Source of the DNA: Gammaproteobacteria bacterium
Lineage (GTDB): Bacteria > Pseudomonadota > Gammaproteobacteria > JAJDOJ01
Reading direction: 5' to 3'
Assembly (NCBI GenBank): GCA_026984215.1
Contig: JALSSO010000068.1
Span: 124,001 to 188,000 of the forward strand
DNA length: 64,000 nucleotides
Position 1 is the stretch's first letter; each line of letters opens with the position of its first letter. Made by a program: the position numbers and the translations under genes. Positions 50,758 through 59,357 of this stretch are shown here, piece after piece. Under the pieces are notes generated by a model, which was not told where the DNA came from, made no database searches, and saw only the letters and a program-made list of their open reading frames with translations.

Positions 50758-51241
50758 CCTCCGGCGGTGGCCGGGTCCAGGGGCGTGGCTCGTGCTGGCC
50801 TGCCTGTTCGCTGCGGCGCCCGCCCCGGCCGACCCGATGCCCGAGGCGCAGGGTCCCGCCCTGGTATGGAAGGCCCGGGGGCCGTTCGAGGACGTGAAGG
50901 CCGACCTGGTGGACGCCATCGAAGGTCGCGGGCTCGTGATCAGCTACGTCTCCCACGCCAGCGCCATGTTGGACCGTACGGCCGAAGCGGTGGAAGGGGC
51001 CCGCAAGGTCTACGACCAAGCAGAGATCTTGCTGTTCTGCAAGGCCGATCTTTCGCACCGGCTGGTGGAGGCCAGCCCGCACAACATCGTGCTGTGTCCC
51101 TACGCCATCGCCATCTACACCCTGGCCGGCCAGCCCGACGTGGTGTATCTCGCCATCCGCAAACCCTATCAGGGCGAGCCGGCCTACAAACCGGTGGACC
51201 GGCTGCTTCGAGAGATCATTCAGGAAACGGTGAGCCAGTGA
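50744..51241 (+). CDS. Exported DUF302-family protein
   Basis: A 165-residue protein with a signal peptide (AWLVLACLFAAAPAPADP) and GGAGGAG before the ATG. The mature domain (EDVKADLVDAIEGRGLVISY, ILLFCKADLSHRLVEASP, VLCPYAIAIYTLAGQPDVVYL, and a C-terminal helix) matches DUF302, whose function is unknown. Members often occur in sulfur and metal-related genomes. It overlaps minE by 14 bp and is probably co-translated. Confidence 0.78.
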   Translation: MRCASLRRWPGPGAWLVLACLFAAAPAPADPMPEAQGPALVWKARGPFEDVKADLVDAIEGRGLVISYVSHASAMLDRTAEAVEGARKVYDQAEILLFCKADLSHRLVEASPHNIVLCPYAIAIYTLAGQPDVVYLAIRKPYQGEPAYKPVDRLLREIIQETVSQ

Positions 51242-51478
51242 GATCCGTGCGCGGTTGATCGAGGGCGAGATCCGGTGCGGGAGGAACCGGGATCGAAGGC
51301 GGACACAATCGGCTTGCAATCACTGCCGGTCGGCGCCAATCAGCGTGACAACCACGATGGCCATCGCAGCCACCAACTGACTCCAAGCCTTCCGTCCCCC
51401 CTTCTGATGGAAGGTCCTACTCCAGCTGCGACGCCTACCCGGCGCTCCGTTCGCCACTCCGCTGCCCGGCACTCTGGT

Positions 51479-51619
51479 TCAGCTCGAGGCCGGGTCCCGA
51501 TCCTCTGGGGTCGCCGTCAGCCGTGAGAACCAGCGCCATACCAGGAATTTGAGCCCGACCACGGCCCCGAGCGAGACGGCGCCCACCAGGTAGATGTTGT
51601 CGATGATCCATGCCGTCAT
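51479..51619 (-). CDS. Very small single-span membrane protein
   Basis: A 46-residue frame. GGAGACAGGA precedes the ATG. MTAWIIDNIYLVGAVSLGAV starts a hydrophobic helix that ends LKFLVWRWF, followed by a polar tail. It lies behind the polysaccharide-export gene on the same strand with about 200 bp between. Function unknown; the call rests on a good ribosome-binding site and membrane pattern. Confidence 0.45.
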   Translation of the reverse strand: MTAWIIDNIYLVGAVSLGAVVGLKFLVWRWFSRLTATPEDRDPASS

Positions 51620-51817
51620 GGTCCTGTCTCCGCGTCTCAACCTGCCGATTGTCGCACCCGGACACGCCAAGTCCATGGATTTCGTCAAGTCCGCTTCAAA
51701 CAATTCGACCACGACACCGGCATGGCGCTCCGCGGCGCGCCAATCCAGGTCGCACCACTCAGGCCTTCACCGGAACCCTGATGGGCGTCGCGGAGCCGCG
51801 TGCGTGGTGCGTACCGG

Positions 51818-52462
51818 TCAAGGCACGACCACCACGTCACCGCTTTGCAGGGTGATGTTCTGCTCGAGTTTGTGCCCCGCCTTGATCGCGGAATAATCGA
51901 AAGGGAAGACCACGGGCTTGCCGTTCACGCGCCGGATGACCTTGATCTCGTCCTCGTCGGCGAAAGTGGTCACCCCGCCGGCCAGGGTCAGTGCCTGGAT
52001 CACGTCCACGTAACGGCCGAGGCGATACTGGCCCGGATTTTTCACCTTGCCCAACACGAAAATGGTGTAACCGGAGACCTTGTCCACCGTGACCGTGACC
52101 ACGGCATCGGGGATGTACTTCTGGATCCGCTGTGTGAGCTCCTGCTCCACTTCCTTGACCGTCTTGCCCGCCACCTGCAGGTCGCCCGCCAGCGGGAAGG
52201 AGATACCGCCGTCGGGCCGGACCAGGACCTTGCGCTGCAGCTCGGGCTCTTTCCACACCGAGACGAACAGCTCGTCCTCGGGCCCGATCCGGTAGTCCGG
52301 CATCAGCGTCGAGGCCGCAGCCTCCGCTTCGGCCTGCTGCTGCGGCGTGGCCGCCGACTCGCTGGGCCTCAGATTCTGGCAGGCGACGAGCGCCAGGGTG
52401 GCGAGGGTCAATAGGAGTGCGATGCCAAGCCGGCGGATTGGATGGCGGATCCAGGCGGTCAT
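51818..52462 (-). CDS. Polysaccharide export lipoprotein (Wza/SLBB family)
   Basis: A 214-residue lipoprotein with a basic N-terminus, hydrophobic helix and lipobox ALVAC. The Poly_export domain starts YRIGPEDELFVSVWKEPEL and continues LVRPDGGISFPLAGDLQVAG. An SLBB domain follows (YTIFVLGKVKNPGQYRLG, VIQALTLAGGVTTFAD). Proteins of this family form outer-membrane channels or periplasmic rings for capsule and exopolysaccharide export. At about 210 residues it is shorter than Wza and lacks its outer-membrane helix. No other polysaccharide genes adjoin it. Confidence 0.88.
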   Translation of the reverse strand: MTAWIRHPIRRLGIALLLTLATLALVACQNLRPSESAATPQQQAEAEAAASTLMPDYRIGPEDELFVSVWKEPELQRKVLVRPDGGISFPLAGDLQVAGKTVKEVEQELTQRIQKYIPDAVVTVTVDKVSGYTIFVLGKVKNPGQYRLGRYVDVIQALTLAGGVTTFADEDEIKVIRRVNGKPVVFPFDYSAIKAGHKLEQNITLQSGDVVVVP

Positions 52463-52541
52463 CTCTGTGTTCTCCTGAGCGAAGTGGTCTGGGTCATGGT
52501 CCAGTATACGAGTAGTAAAGGCGGGATTTCCGCGTGCCCAT

Positions 52542-53429
52542 TCACAACCCTGCCGCGCGCCGGGCCGCCTTGAGCGTGTTGACCATCAGCATGGCCACGG
52601 TCATAGGTCCGACCCCCCCCGGAACCGGCGTGATGGCCCCGGCCCGTTCACGCACGGCCTCGAAATCCACGTCGCCCACCAGCCGGTAACCCCGCGGCGC
52701 ATCCGGATCCTCCACGCGGTTGATCCCCACGTCGATGACAACGGCACCGGGACGCACCATCTCTGCCCGGATCAGTCCGGGCCGGCCCACGGCTGCCACC
52801 AGGATGTCGGCCCGCCGGGTATGCTCCGCGACCTCCCGCGTTGCGCTGTGGCACAGGGTCACCGTGGCATCGCCGGCGGGAGACTTCTGCACCAACAGGT
52901 TCATGAGGGGCTTTCCCACGATATTGCTTCGGCCCACGATCACCACATGGCGTCCTCGGGTCTCGAAACCACTGCGGTGGATGAGCTCGACGATCCCGGC
53001 CGGCGTGCAGGAGGCGAAAGTCTCGAGCCCGGCGACCAGCCGGCCCAGGTTCACCGGATGGAAACCGTCCACGTCCTTGGCCGGGTCGATCGCCTCGATC
53101 ACGGCCTGGGTGTCCATCCGTCCCGGCAGCGGCAGCTGCACCAGAATGCCATGAACCGCCCGATCCTCGTTGAGTTCCCGGACGAGCTCCAGCAGGACCT
53201 CGGTGGTGGTGGAGGCCGGCAGTTGATGATGCACCGACTCGATACCCACCTGTTCGCAGGTCCGGCGCTTGTTTCCCACATAGGCCCGCGAAGCCGGGTC
53301 CTCGCCCACCAGCACCGTGGCCAGCCTCGGGACGACCCCCGCTTGACGCAGGCGGCTCACACCGTCTTCGACCTCGGCCAGGACCTGCTGCGCCACCGCG
53401 CGGCCGTCGATGATCTTGGCTGCTGCCAT
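52542..53429 (-). CDS. folD: Bifunctional methylene-THF dehydrogenase / methenyl-THF cyclohydrolase
   Basis: A 295-residue enzyme. YVGNKRRTCEQVGI carries the catalytic Lys, GILVQLPLPGRM the folate site, HVVIVGRSNIVGKPL the NADP site, and PVPGGVGPMTVAMLMVNT the C-terminal signature. It interconverts 5,10-methylene-THF and 10-formyl-THF. It lies between an SH3/coiled-coil gene and the export lipoprotein on the same strand. Confidence 0.98.
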   Translation of the reverse strand: MAAAKIIDGRAVAQQVLAEVEDGVSRLRQAGVVPRLATVLVGEDPASRAYVGNKRRTCEQVGIESVHHQLPASTTTEVLLELVRELNEDRAVHGILVQLPLPGRMDTQAVIEAIDPAKDVDGFHPVNLGRLVAGLETFASCTPAGIVELIHRSGFETRGRHVVIVGRSNIVGKPLMNLLVQKSPAGDATVTLCHSATREVAEHTRRADILVAAVGRPGLIRAEMVRPGAVVIDVGINRVEDPDAPRGYRLVGDVDFEAVRERAGAITPVPGGVGPMTVAMLMVNTLKAARRAAGL

Positions 53430-53445
53430 GGACGCCCTCCAGACC

Positions 53446-54165
53446 TCAGTATTCGCTCCAGCTGCGCCGTTTCCGCCAGGGAATGCGGGGGATGATCAGC
53501 CCGAAAAACAGGCTGACCAGGGCGACACCGGCTCCCACCAGGAACCACTTGCGTTCGGCGTCGCCGCGCAACGCCCGCAGTTCGTTCTCCACGGACTCCA
53601 GCCGCGCTTGCTGTTCGGCGAGTCGCGCGCGCAGGGCCTGGTTCTCCTTGCTCAGACGCAGGGGGTCGGCGGCCTCCTCCCGCAGGGTCTCGAGCTCGGA
53701 CCGCTGGCGGCGGTTCTCCTCGACCAGCGCCGCGTTACGCGACTCCAGTTCGGACCGCAGTCGCTGAAGCGCCTCGGTCTGCTGCCGCAGCGTCGAGGTC
53801 TCCGACTCCAGGGCCGCCACGCGCCGCTCCATCTGCGACAGGCGTTCCCGCGCCACCGGCTCGTCCAGCAAAAAACGCTCGGGCATCCATCCCTCCTTGC
53901 CGCCGGGGGTCCGTACCCGGGCGTACCCCTCGGAGACCGACAAGACCTCCACGGGGGTGCCGCTCTTGAGCATGCGGATGATCTTGTACTGAGTGCCCTT
54001 GCCGGTGCGCAGTGGAATGCGGGCCTCGTCCGTCACATAACGTACCTGGCCCGCCCACACCGTCACGCCCCACACCAGCCATACGGCCAGCGCCCCACCC
54101 AGCACGACATGCCCGCGCCTTCGTAGCGCGCTCCAGGTCCTCCCTCGCATCGCCCCGCGCTCCAT
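53446..54165 (-). CDS. SH3-domain / coiled-coil membrane protein (YgiM/TIGR04211 type)
   Basis: A 239-residue protein starting at the ATG that overlaps the previous stop (TGATG). A signal-anchor-like helix (HVVLGGALAVWLVWGVTVW) leads to a bacterial SH3 domain (about 40-110: YVTDEARIPLRTGKGTQYKI, LSVSEGYARVRTPGGKEGWM), a long coiled coil (about 115-205), and a C-terminal span (WFLVGAGVALVSLFFGLIIP) with a basic tail. The SH3/coiled-coil/TM order matches E. coli YgiM and related proteins of unknown envelope function. Confidence 0.88.
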   Translation of the reverse strand: MERGAMRGRTWSALRRRGHVVLGGALAVWLVWGVTVWAGQVRYVTDEARIPLRTGKGTQYKIIRMLKSGTPVEVLSVSEGYARVRTPGGKEGWMPERFLLDEPVARERLSQMERRVAALESETSTLRQQTEALQRLRSELESRNAALVEENRRQRSELETLREEAADPLRLSKENQALRARLAEQQARLESVENELRALRGDAERKWFLVGAGVALVSLFFGLIIPRIPWRKRRSWSEY

Positions 54166-54872
54166 CAGTTGACCGGCAACCGCGCACGCAAGGCCTCGCG
54201 ATCGTACCACCACTTTCCATCCACGATCACATCGACGATCCGCCCCAGCCGCTCGAACAGGACGTCCGGATTATTGAGCTCGAGCATCTCGACCCAGACG
54301 TCGATGCTCTCCGGATCCTCGATGCCCCGATGGCGCTTGGCGACCTCGGCCACCACCTGTCCGGTCAGAAAGATCAGGTCCTCCTTCTCCCGACCCTCGC
54401 CCCGCAGGTCCGCGATGTAGTGGGCCGCCACCGCGGCCACCGCGCCCCCATCCGAGTGATCGGGTGTCTCTTCCACCACATGATGGAGCAGCCGTACCGA
54501 GAGCTCCGGCGGGATCGGATACGTGACCGCCAGCCACAGGCCGTTGCCCAGGGCCACCAGGGACTCGGCTTGATCCGTCTGATAGAGGATGTCGGCCGCC
54601 TCCACCGCCTCGGCCCAATGCTCGGCCGCCACGAAGGCGTCGAAGGCCCGCCGTGCCGGCTCCCAAGCCTCCGCTCCCCGGCCCAGGCCCAACAGGGCCG
54701 CGGCGATCTCCAGCTCCACGCGGGCCCGGTCCACCGCTGTGGCCCCCGGAGGCAACTCCTGCAAGTGACGTCGGTGCTCGATCAGGGCGCTCTCCAAGCG
54801 GGCGCGTTCGTCCTGTGTGTCGGTCGTGAGCACCGGGACCGTTCCGCGCCCTGGCTTTCCCGTGGTATCCAT
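54165..54872 (-). CDS. Conserved helical protein of unknown function
   Basis: A 235-residue soluble protein, probably all-helical, with TPR-like segments (ARVELEIAAALLGLGRGAEAW, RAFDAFVAAEHWAEAVEAAD). I do not recognise a family. ATG at 54872 is preferred since GGAG lies 11 bases upstream; an earlier ATG at 54914 would overlap the previous gene. It sits between another unknown protein (16 bp gap) and the SH3/coiled-coil protein (1-bp overlap), suggesting a three-gene unit. Confidence 0.7.
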   Translation of the reverse strand: MDTTGKPGRGTVPVLTTDTQDERARLESALIEHRRHLQELPPGATAVDRARVELEIAAALLGLGRGAEAWEPARRAFDAFVAAEHWAEAVEAADILYQTDQAESLVALGNGLWLAVTYPIPPELSVRLLHHVVEETPDHSDGGAVAAVAAHYIADLRGEGREKEDLIFLTGQVVAEVAKRHRGIEDPESIDVWVEMLELNNPDVLFERLGRIVDVIVDGKWWYDREALRARLPVN

Positions 54873-54888
54873 GAATTCCGTCACTCCT

Positions 54889-55581
54889 TCAGTGGGTGTG
54901 TCCGCCGCCTTCATCGCGACACAATGCATCGAATCGTGCCAGCACCGCCCGCGCATGCTCCACCGGCCCGCCGCCGGTCCCGAGGGCGGCCAGCAGGAAG
55001 CGGGCCTGATCCCGCACCTGCCGCCGCTGAGCGGCATCGAACAGGGCATACGCAGCGGCCGCCTGCTCCGGATCTTCGGACAACAGCGTGGCCACCAGTT
55101 CGTCGCCCTCGATGATCGGATCTTCCCGTGTCAGATCGGCCACCAGCGGGAAATCCTGCAGCCGGAAGTGTTCCTCCCGCGCGCGGGCCTCTTCGTCCAG
55201 CTCGGCCAGCGCCACGGGGTCGTTGCCGGCGGCACGGCGCTGGACCCGGTCGATGGCGTCCACCAGCCGGCGCAGGGCCTCCTTGATCTGGGGAGCGCCA
55301 CCGGGAACGCCCGAGCATCCGGCGTAGCACAGGTCGATCCGGACTTTGAGGCGGAATAACGCCTCCATGTCGGCGCGGCGATCCAATCCGGCGGCCACCT
55401 CCAGGATGTCCCGAAACTCCTTCTCCACTGCACGGGCAGCTTCCAAGTCCTGCAACCGCGCGTGTTTCACGTCGTCCGCGGTGACCACGCGCCGCGGCGC
55501 CGGAAACAGGGGATTGCGCCATCGCCGGCGCAGATGGCGCTCGTATGCACCCGGGGTTTCGCTGAAGACCGGATCAGCCAT
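54889..55581 (-). CDS. Conserved helical protein of unknown function
   Basis: A 230-residue soluble helical protein starting MADPVFSETPGAYERHLRR. It is Arg/Ala/Glu-rich, with a CYAGCSGVPGG segment in the middle, and ends in Gly-Gly-His-Thr-His. No family recognised. It is the first gene of the minus-strand run with the helical protein and the SH3/coiled-coil protein, and is divergent from fabA with 65 bp between. The ribosome-binding site is weak. Confidence 0.65.
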   Translation of the reverse strand: MADPVFSETPGAYERHLRRRWRNPLFPAPRRVVTADDVKHARLQDLEAARAVEKEFRDILEVAAGLDRRADMEALFRLKVRIDLCYAGCSGVPGGAPQIKEALRRLVDAIDRVQRRAAGNDPVALAELDEEARAREEHFRLQDFPLVADLTREDPIIEGDELVATLLSEDPEQAAAAYALFDAAQRRQVRDQARFLLAALGTGGGPVEHARAVLARFDALCRDEGGGHTH

Positions 55582-55646
55582 GTCGGATTTGCCAACGCCT
55601 GCCGCGTTCTGATTGAATACGCCGATTCCACCGGTGGTCCCCCGAC

Positions 55647-56165
55647 ATGTCCGATCGTCCCAGTTCCTTCGACAAAGAAGACCTTCTGCGCTGCAGCCGG
55701 GGAGAGATGTTCGGGCCTGGCAACGCCCAGCTCCCCGCACCCAATATGCTGATGTTCGACCGCATCACACACATCTCGGAGACGGGCGGTGCGTACGGCA
55801 GGGGCGAGATTATCGCAGAACTGGACATCCATCCGGACCTCTGGTTCTTCGAATGTCATTTTCCGGGGGATCCGGTCATGCCGGGGTGTCTGGGGTTGGA
55901 CGCCATGTGGCAGCTGGTGGGTTTCTTCCCCGCCTGGCTCGGACACAAGGGACGCGGCCGTGCCTTGGGTGTCGGCACGGTGAAGTTTACCGGTCAGGTA
56001 CTGCCCACCGCCAGCAAAGTGGTCTACCACATCGACATGAAGCGCGTCATGGCCCGGGGCTTGGTCATGAGCATCGCCGACGGACGCATGTCGGTCGACG
56101 GCCGCGAGATCTACGCGGCCAAGGAGCTGCGCGTGGGCCTGTTTCTGTCCACGGAGAATTTCTGA
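55647..56165 (+). CDS. fabA: 3-hydroxydecanoyl-ACP dehydratase/isomerase
   Basis: A 172-residue enzyme of hotdog fold. The catalytic His is in [19 protein letters not shown] and the catalytic Asp in the same segment. It dehydrates 3-hydroxydecanoyl-ACP and isomerises the product to the cis-3 form for unsaturated fatty acids. The usual partner fabB is not adjacent. Full length for the family. Confidence 0.97.
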   Translation: MSDRPSSFDKEDLLRCSRGEMFGPGNAQLPAPNMLMFDRITHISETGGAYGRGEIIAELDIHPDLWFFECHFPGDPVMPGCLGLDAMWQLVGFFPAWLGHKGRGRALGVGTVKFTGQVLPTASKVVYHIDMKRVMARGLVMSIADGRMSVDGREIYAAKELRVGLFLSTENF

Positions 56166-56170
56166 GGCGG

Positions 56171-56668
56171 TCAGGGCAGGATCTCGATGGGCGTTCCCAC
56201 CGGCACCATGGTCCAGATCTCGTCCATGGCTTCGTTGCTCACCGCGATACAGCCATCGGTCCAGTCTCGGCCCTTTTTCCAGTAAATCAACCGGCCGACC
56301 CCGTCGGGCAGGCCATGGATCATGATGTCCCCGCCCGGGGAGACCCCAGCCGCGGCGGCACGGCGCCGGTCTTCGCCATTGGGATAGGAAATGTGGATCG
56401 CCTTGTGGTAACGGCTGTCCGGATGCTTCCAGTCCAGCACGTAGCGCCCCTCGGGCGTGCGGCCATCGCCCTGGCGCTGCTTGTGCCCCCGGGGCTGCGG
56501 ACCGAGCGAGATCTCATAGCGCCGCACCACCCGATCACCGGCCATGAGCAACAACGCTCTCTCGGCCTTGTGGACCACGACGCGGTCGACCCGTGGCGCG
56601 GCCTCTTCCCCATGCCCCAGCGCCACGCCGGTCAGCAGGACCAGCAGCAGGGTCGTCAGCCGGATCAA
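56171..56668 (-). CDS. L,D-transpeptidase (YkuD family), exported
   Basis: A 165-residue protein starting at a TTG that overlaps the kinase stop (TTGA), with a signal peptide (LIRLTTLLLVLLTGVALGHG). The YkuD domain has IMIHGLPDGVG (catalytic His) and WTDGCIAVSNEAMDEIW (catalytic Cys). These enzymes crosslink peptidoglycan or attach lipoproteins to it in the periplasm. The tight coupling to a Ser/Thr kinase is notable. Confidence 0.9.
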   Translation of the reverse strand: MIRLTTLLLVLLTGVALGHGEEAAPRVDRVVVHKAERALLLMAGDRVVRRYEISLGPQPRGHKQRQGDGRTPEGRYVLDWKHPDSRYHKAIHISYPNGEDRRRAAAAGVSPGGDIMIHGLPDGVGRLIYWKKGRDWTDGCIAVSNEAMDEIWTMVPVGTPIEILP

Positions 56669-59154
56669 TCCAGCACCACCTCCTTGAACAGCGGTTTCTC
56701 CTTCCGTGCACGCCTGGCGCCGGACAGTTCGGCGGCGGCCTCGCGCACGCAGCGGCGCAGCGCAGTGGCCATCAGACCGGCCCGGGCATAGCGGTACTGG
56801 GGTTCCTTGGCGAGCGCCTTGTCGATGATCGAACTCAGGCATTCGGGCAGATCCGGGCGGAAATCGCGCACATCCGGGTGCTGCTCGTTGGCGATCCGGT
56901 ACATGAGGGTGGAGATGGATTCGCCGGAGAAGGGCAAGCGCCCTGTCAGGAGCTGGAACAGTGTAACACCCAGTGAAAAGATGTCGGAGCGTCCGTCCAG
57001 GCGCCGGCCCGCGAGCTGTTCCGGAGACATGAAGGCAGGGGTGCCGAGAATCACACCGGAACGCGTCTTGCTGGTGTCGGTGAGGCAGGCCACGCCGAAG
57101 TCGGTCACCGTAGCCTGGCGGCGGTCCAGATCATAGATGATATTGGCCGGCTTGATGTCGCGGTGCACCACGTTGTGTCGATGGGCGTAGTCCAGCGCCG
57201 CGGCCACCTGGATGCCGAGTCGCAGCACTTCCGAAACCGGCAGCAGGTTGTCCGGCTTGGTATAGCGGGAAACGGACTCCCCGGTCAGATAGTCCATGGC
57301 GATGTAGGCCAGGCCCCGCTCTTCTCCGACATCGTAGATGGTCACGATGTTGGGATGGTTGAGCTTGCCCGCGGTGGACGCTTCCCGGAAAAACCGCTCG
57401 CGCACATCGCTGAGCACCTCATCGTCGAACTCGTCCGACAGCGCCATGGTCTTGATGGCCACCTGCCGATTGATCTTCGGGTCGTGTCCGAGATAAACGA
57501 CCCCCATCTCCCCCTTCCCGAGGACCCGATCGATCTGATAGCGCCCGAGCATGGGTTTTTGCAGCCCGTCGGCCACGGCCAGAGGATCCTCGGTTTTCCG
57601 TCCGCCCGTCCCGGACAACGTCAAGGCGTTGACCTGGCGCTGGTTGCCTGCGGCCCGGGCACGCGCGTCCCGGTAGCCCGGCCGGTGATGCGTGATGAGC
57701 TGGAAGGCCTCCATGGCCCTGGCATGCAGCCGCTTGCGCTCGAAGTCCAGCCCCAGATGGTACAACTGTTCGAGCAGCGCATCGTCCACCCGGCAGCCAC
57801 GCAGCAATTCCAACGCGTCGTCCAGCTTCCCTTGGTCCTGATAAGAGCGCGCCAGCTGGCGGCGTGTGGCATCCAACCGTGCGCGGTAGTCCTGAATCAC
57901 CCCGTTGAAGCGGCGGTCCAACGCCGACCAGGACAGGCCGGCCAACACCAATGCGGCCGGCCAGGCCAGCGGAACCCACACCGCGCGGGAGAGCAGCACC
58001 AACGCCTCCACATTCAGAAACAGGCCGACCATCAACAGACCCGCAAGCAGGCCCGGCAGCAGTCTGAGATGGGGCAACGCCCACGACACGAACAAAACCG
58101 CCATCACCCAGCCCGCCGCCGCCAGGAGCCAGCTCCACCACGGTCGCGCCACCACCTCGGCGGACAAGAGACTCGCCACCACGTTGGCGGAGAGTTCTAT
58201 GGGCCTCATCCACTCACCGATGGGCGTCGCCACACGAACCTGTGGTGTGTGATCCCCCAAACCCACCAGAACGACCTTTCCGGATACCACCCCGGACGGG
58301 ACCTTCCCTTCCAAGACATCCCGGAATGAAATGTGACGGAACGCCGGGTCCCCGGTGCCGCTCTTTCGATAGAAAGGACGTATCCGGTAAGCCGCATCCG
58401 TCTCGATCGTTCGTTCCCCCAGAACGATCCCATCGGACAGTAGGCGCACTTCGCCCACAGGAACGTTCGCGGCACGCGCGACCACGGCCAGTTCGAAGGC
58501 GGGGAGCAGCAGGGTGCCGGCCGACAGCACCAGCGGCATCGTGTAGCGGGTTTGTCCGGGTGAGCGCTCGGTGTCGTCGGGGCCCAGGCCCACGCTCGCC
58601 TCGGCAGCCACGGTCGGCGCAGGTGGATCGACCCACGTCACGCGGGGAATTCTTGGATTCGGCTCGCGGCCCGCCGTGGCCAGCGCATGAGGGGCCAGGG
58701 CCGCCAGATCCCGCGGTCGTGGCGTACCGAGCCCCGAACCGTACCGCGCCGCCACCACCACGGCGCCCTCTTCGGCGAGGGACTCCGCGACCCCATCCAC
58801 CGCACCCTCATCCTCATGCCCGAGCGGCCATCCATAGGCCACCACCAGCGGGAGCATGTCGGACAGACGCCGGTGAAACCGTGCAACCGTGTCGGCAGCC
58901 AGGGGCCACGGACCATAAGCATCCAGTGTCCCACGATCCACGGTGACCACCACCACGTCGGCCGCGGCCCGGGTCTCGGCGAGCCGCATGGCGGCCCCAT
59001 AGGCCCAGTGTTCGAGCCGGTTCAACCCGCCCGCCCCCGCCACCACCGCGCTCAGAGCGACGAGGAGCAGGAACGCACGCATGGGAGGGCCGCCCACGGT
59101 AAGCCACGCGGACAGCCTGCCGCCCACTGAGAGGGATCGTGATCCCTTTTCCAT
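56665..59154 (-). CDS. CHASE2-domain Ser/Thr protein kinase
   Basis: An 829-residue protein. One N-terminal span (about 25-45) is followed by an extracytoplasmic CHASE2 sensor domain (to about 330), three further spans (about 338-411), a helical linker with repeats, and a Hanks-type kinase (about 535-800). The kinase has LGKGEMGVVYLG (P-loop), AIKTM (Lys), HRDIKPANI, TDFGVACL and GTPAFMSPEQ, so it looks active. It probably senses a periplasmic signal and phosphorylates cytoplasmic targets. It is translationally coupled to the L,D-transpeptidase. Confidence 0.92.
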   Translation of the reverse strand: MEKGSRSLSVGGRLSAWLTVGGPPMRAFLLLVALSAVVAGAGGLNRLEHWAYGAAMRLAETRAAADVVVVTVDRGTLDAYGPWPLAADTVARFHRRLSDMLPLVVAYGWPLGHEDEGAVDGVAESLAEEGAVVVAARYGSGLGTPRPRDLAALAPHALATAGREPNPRIPRVTWVDPPAPTVAAEASVGLGPDDTERSPGQTRYTMPLVLSAGTLLLPAFELAVVARAANVPVGEVRLLSDGIVLGERTIETDAAYRIRPFYRKSGTGDPAFRHISFRDVLEGKVPSGVVSGKVVLVGLGDHTPQVRVATPIGEWMRPIELSANVVASLLSAEVVARPWWSWLLAAAGWVMAVLFVSWALPHLRLLPGLLAGLLMVGLFLNVEALVLLSRAVWVPLAWPAALVLAGLSWSALDRRFNGVIQDYRARLDATRRQLARSYQDQGKLDDALELLRGCRVDDALLEQLYHLGLDFERKRLHARAMEAFQLITHHRPGYRDARARAAGNQRQVNALTLSGTGGRKTEDPLAVADGLQKPMLGRYQIDRVLGKGEMGVVYLGHDPKINRQVAIKTMALSDEFDDEVLSDVRERFFREASTAGKLNHPNIVTIYDVGEERGLAYIAMDYLTGESVSRYTKPDNLLPVSEVLRLGIQVAAALDYAHRHNVVHRDIKPANIIYDLDRRQATVTDFGVACLTDTSKTRSGVILGTPAFMSPEQLAGRRLDGRSDIFSLGVTLFQLLTGRLPFSGESISTLMYRIANEQHPDVRDFRPDLPECLSSIIDKALAKEPQYRYARAGLMATALRRCVREAAAELSGARRARKEKPLFKEVVLD

Positions 59155-59357
59155 ACCCGCTTTCCGCTCCCGCCTACCGCTCCGTGCATTGCACCACACC
59201 GCATGACGCTCAAAGTCTATTCCCCCGGCGGTCGGCGACCGCCCCCGCGAGGGACAAATCCACCCAATCACCTGACGGGAAGTCCATCCGGAATGCGGGA
59301 GACCTCGTCATCGCGACGGCTTGGGAACACGGGGGTGGGCGTAGAATACGCCTTGTC

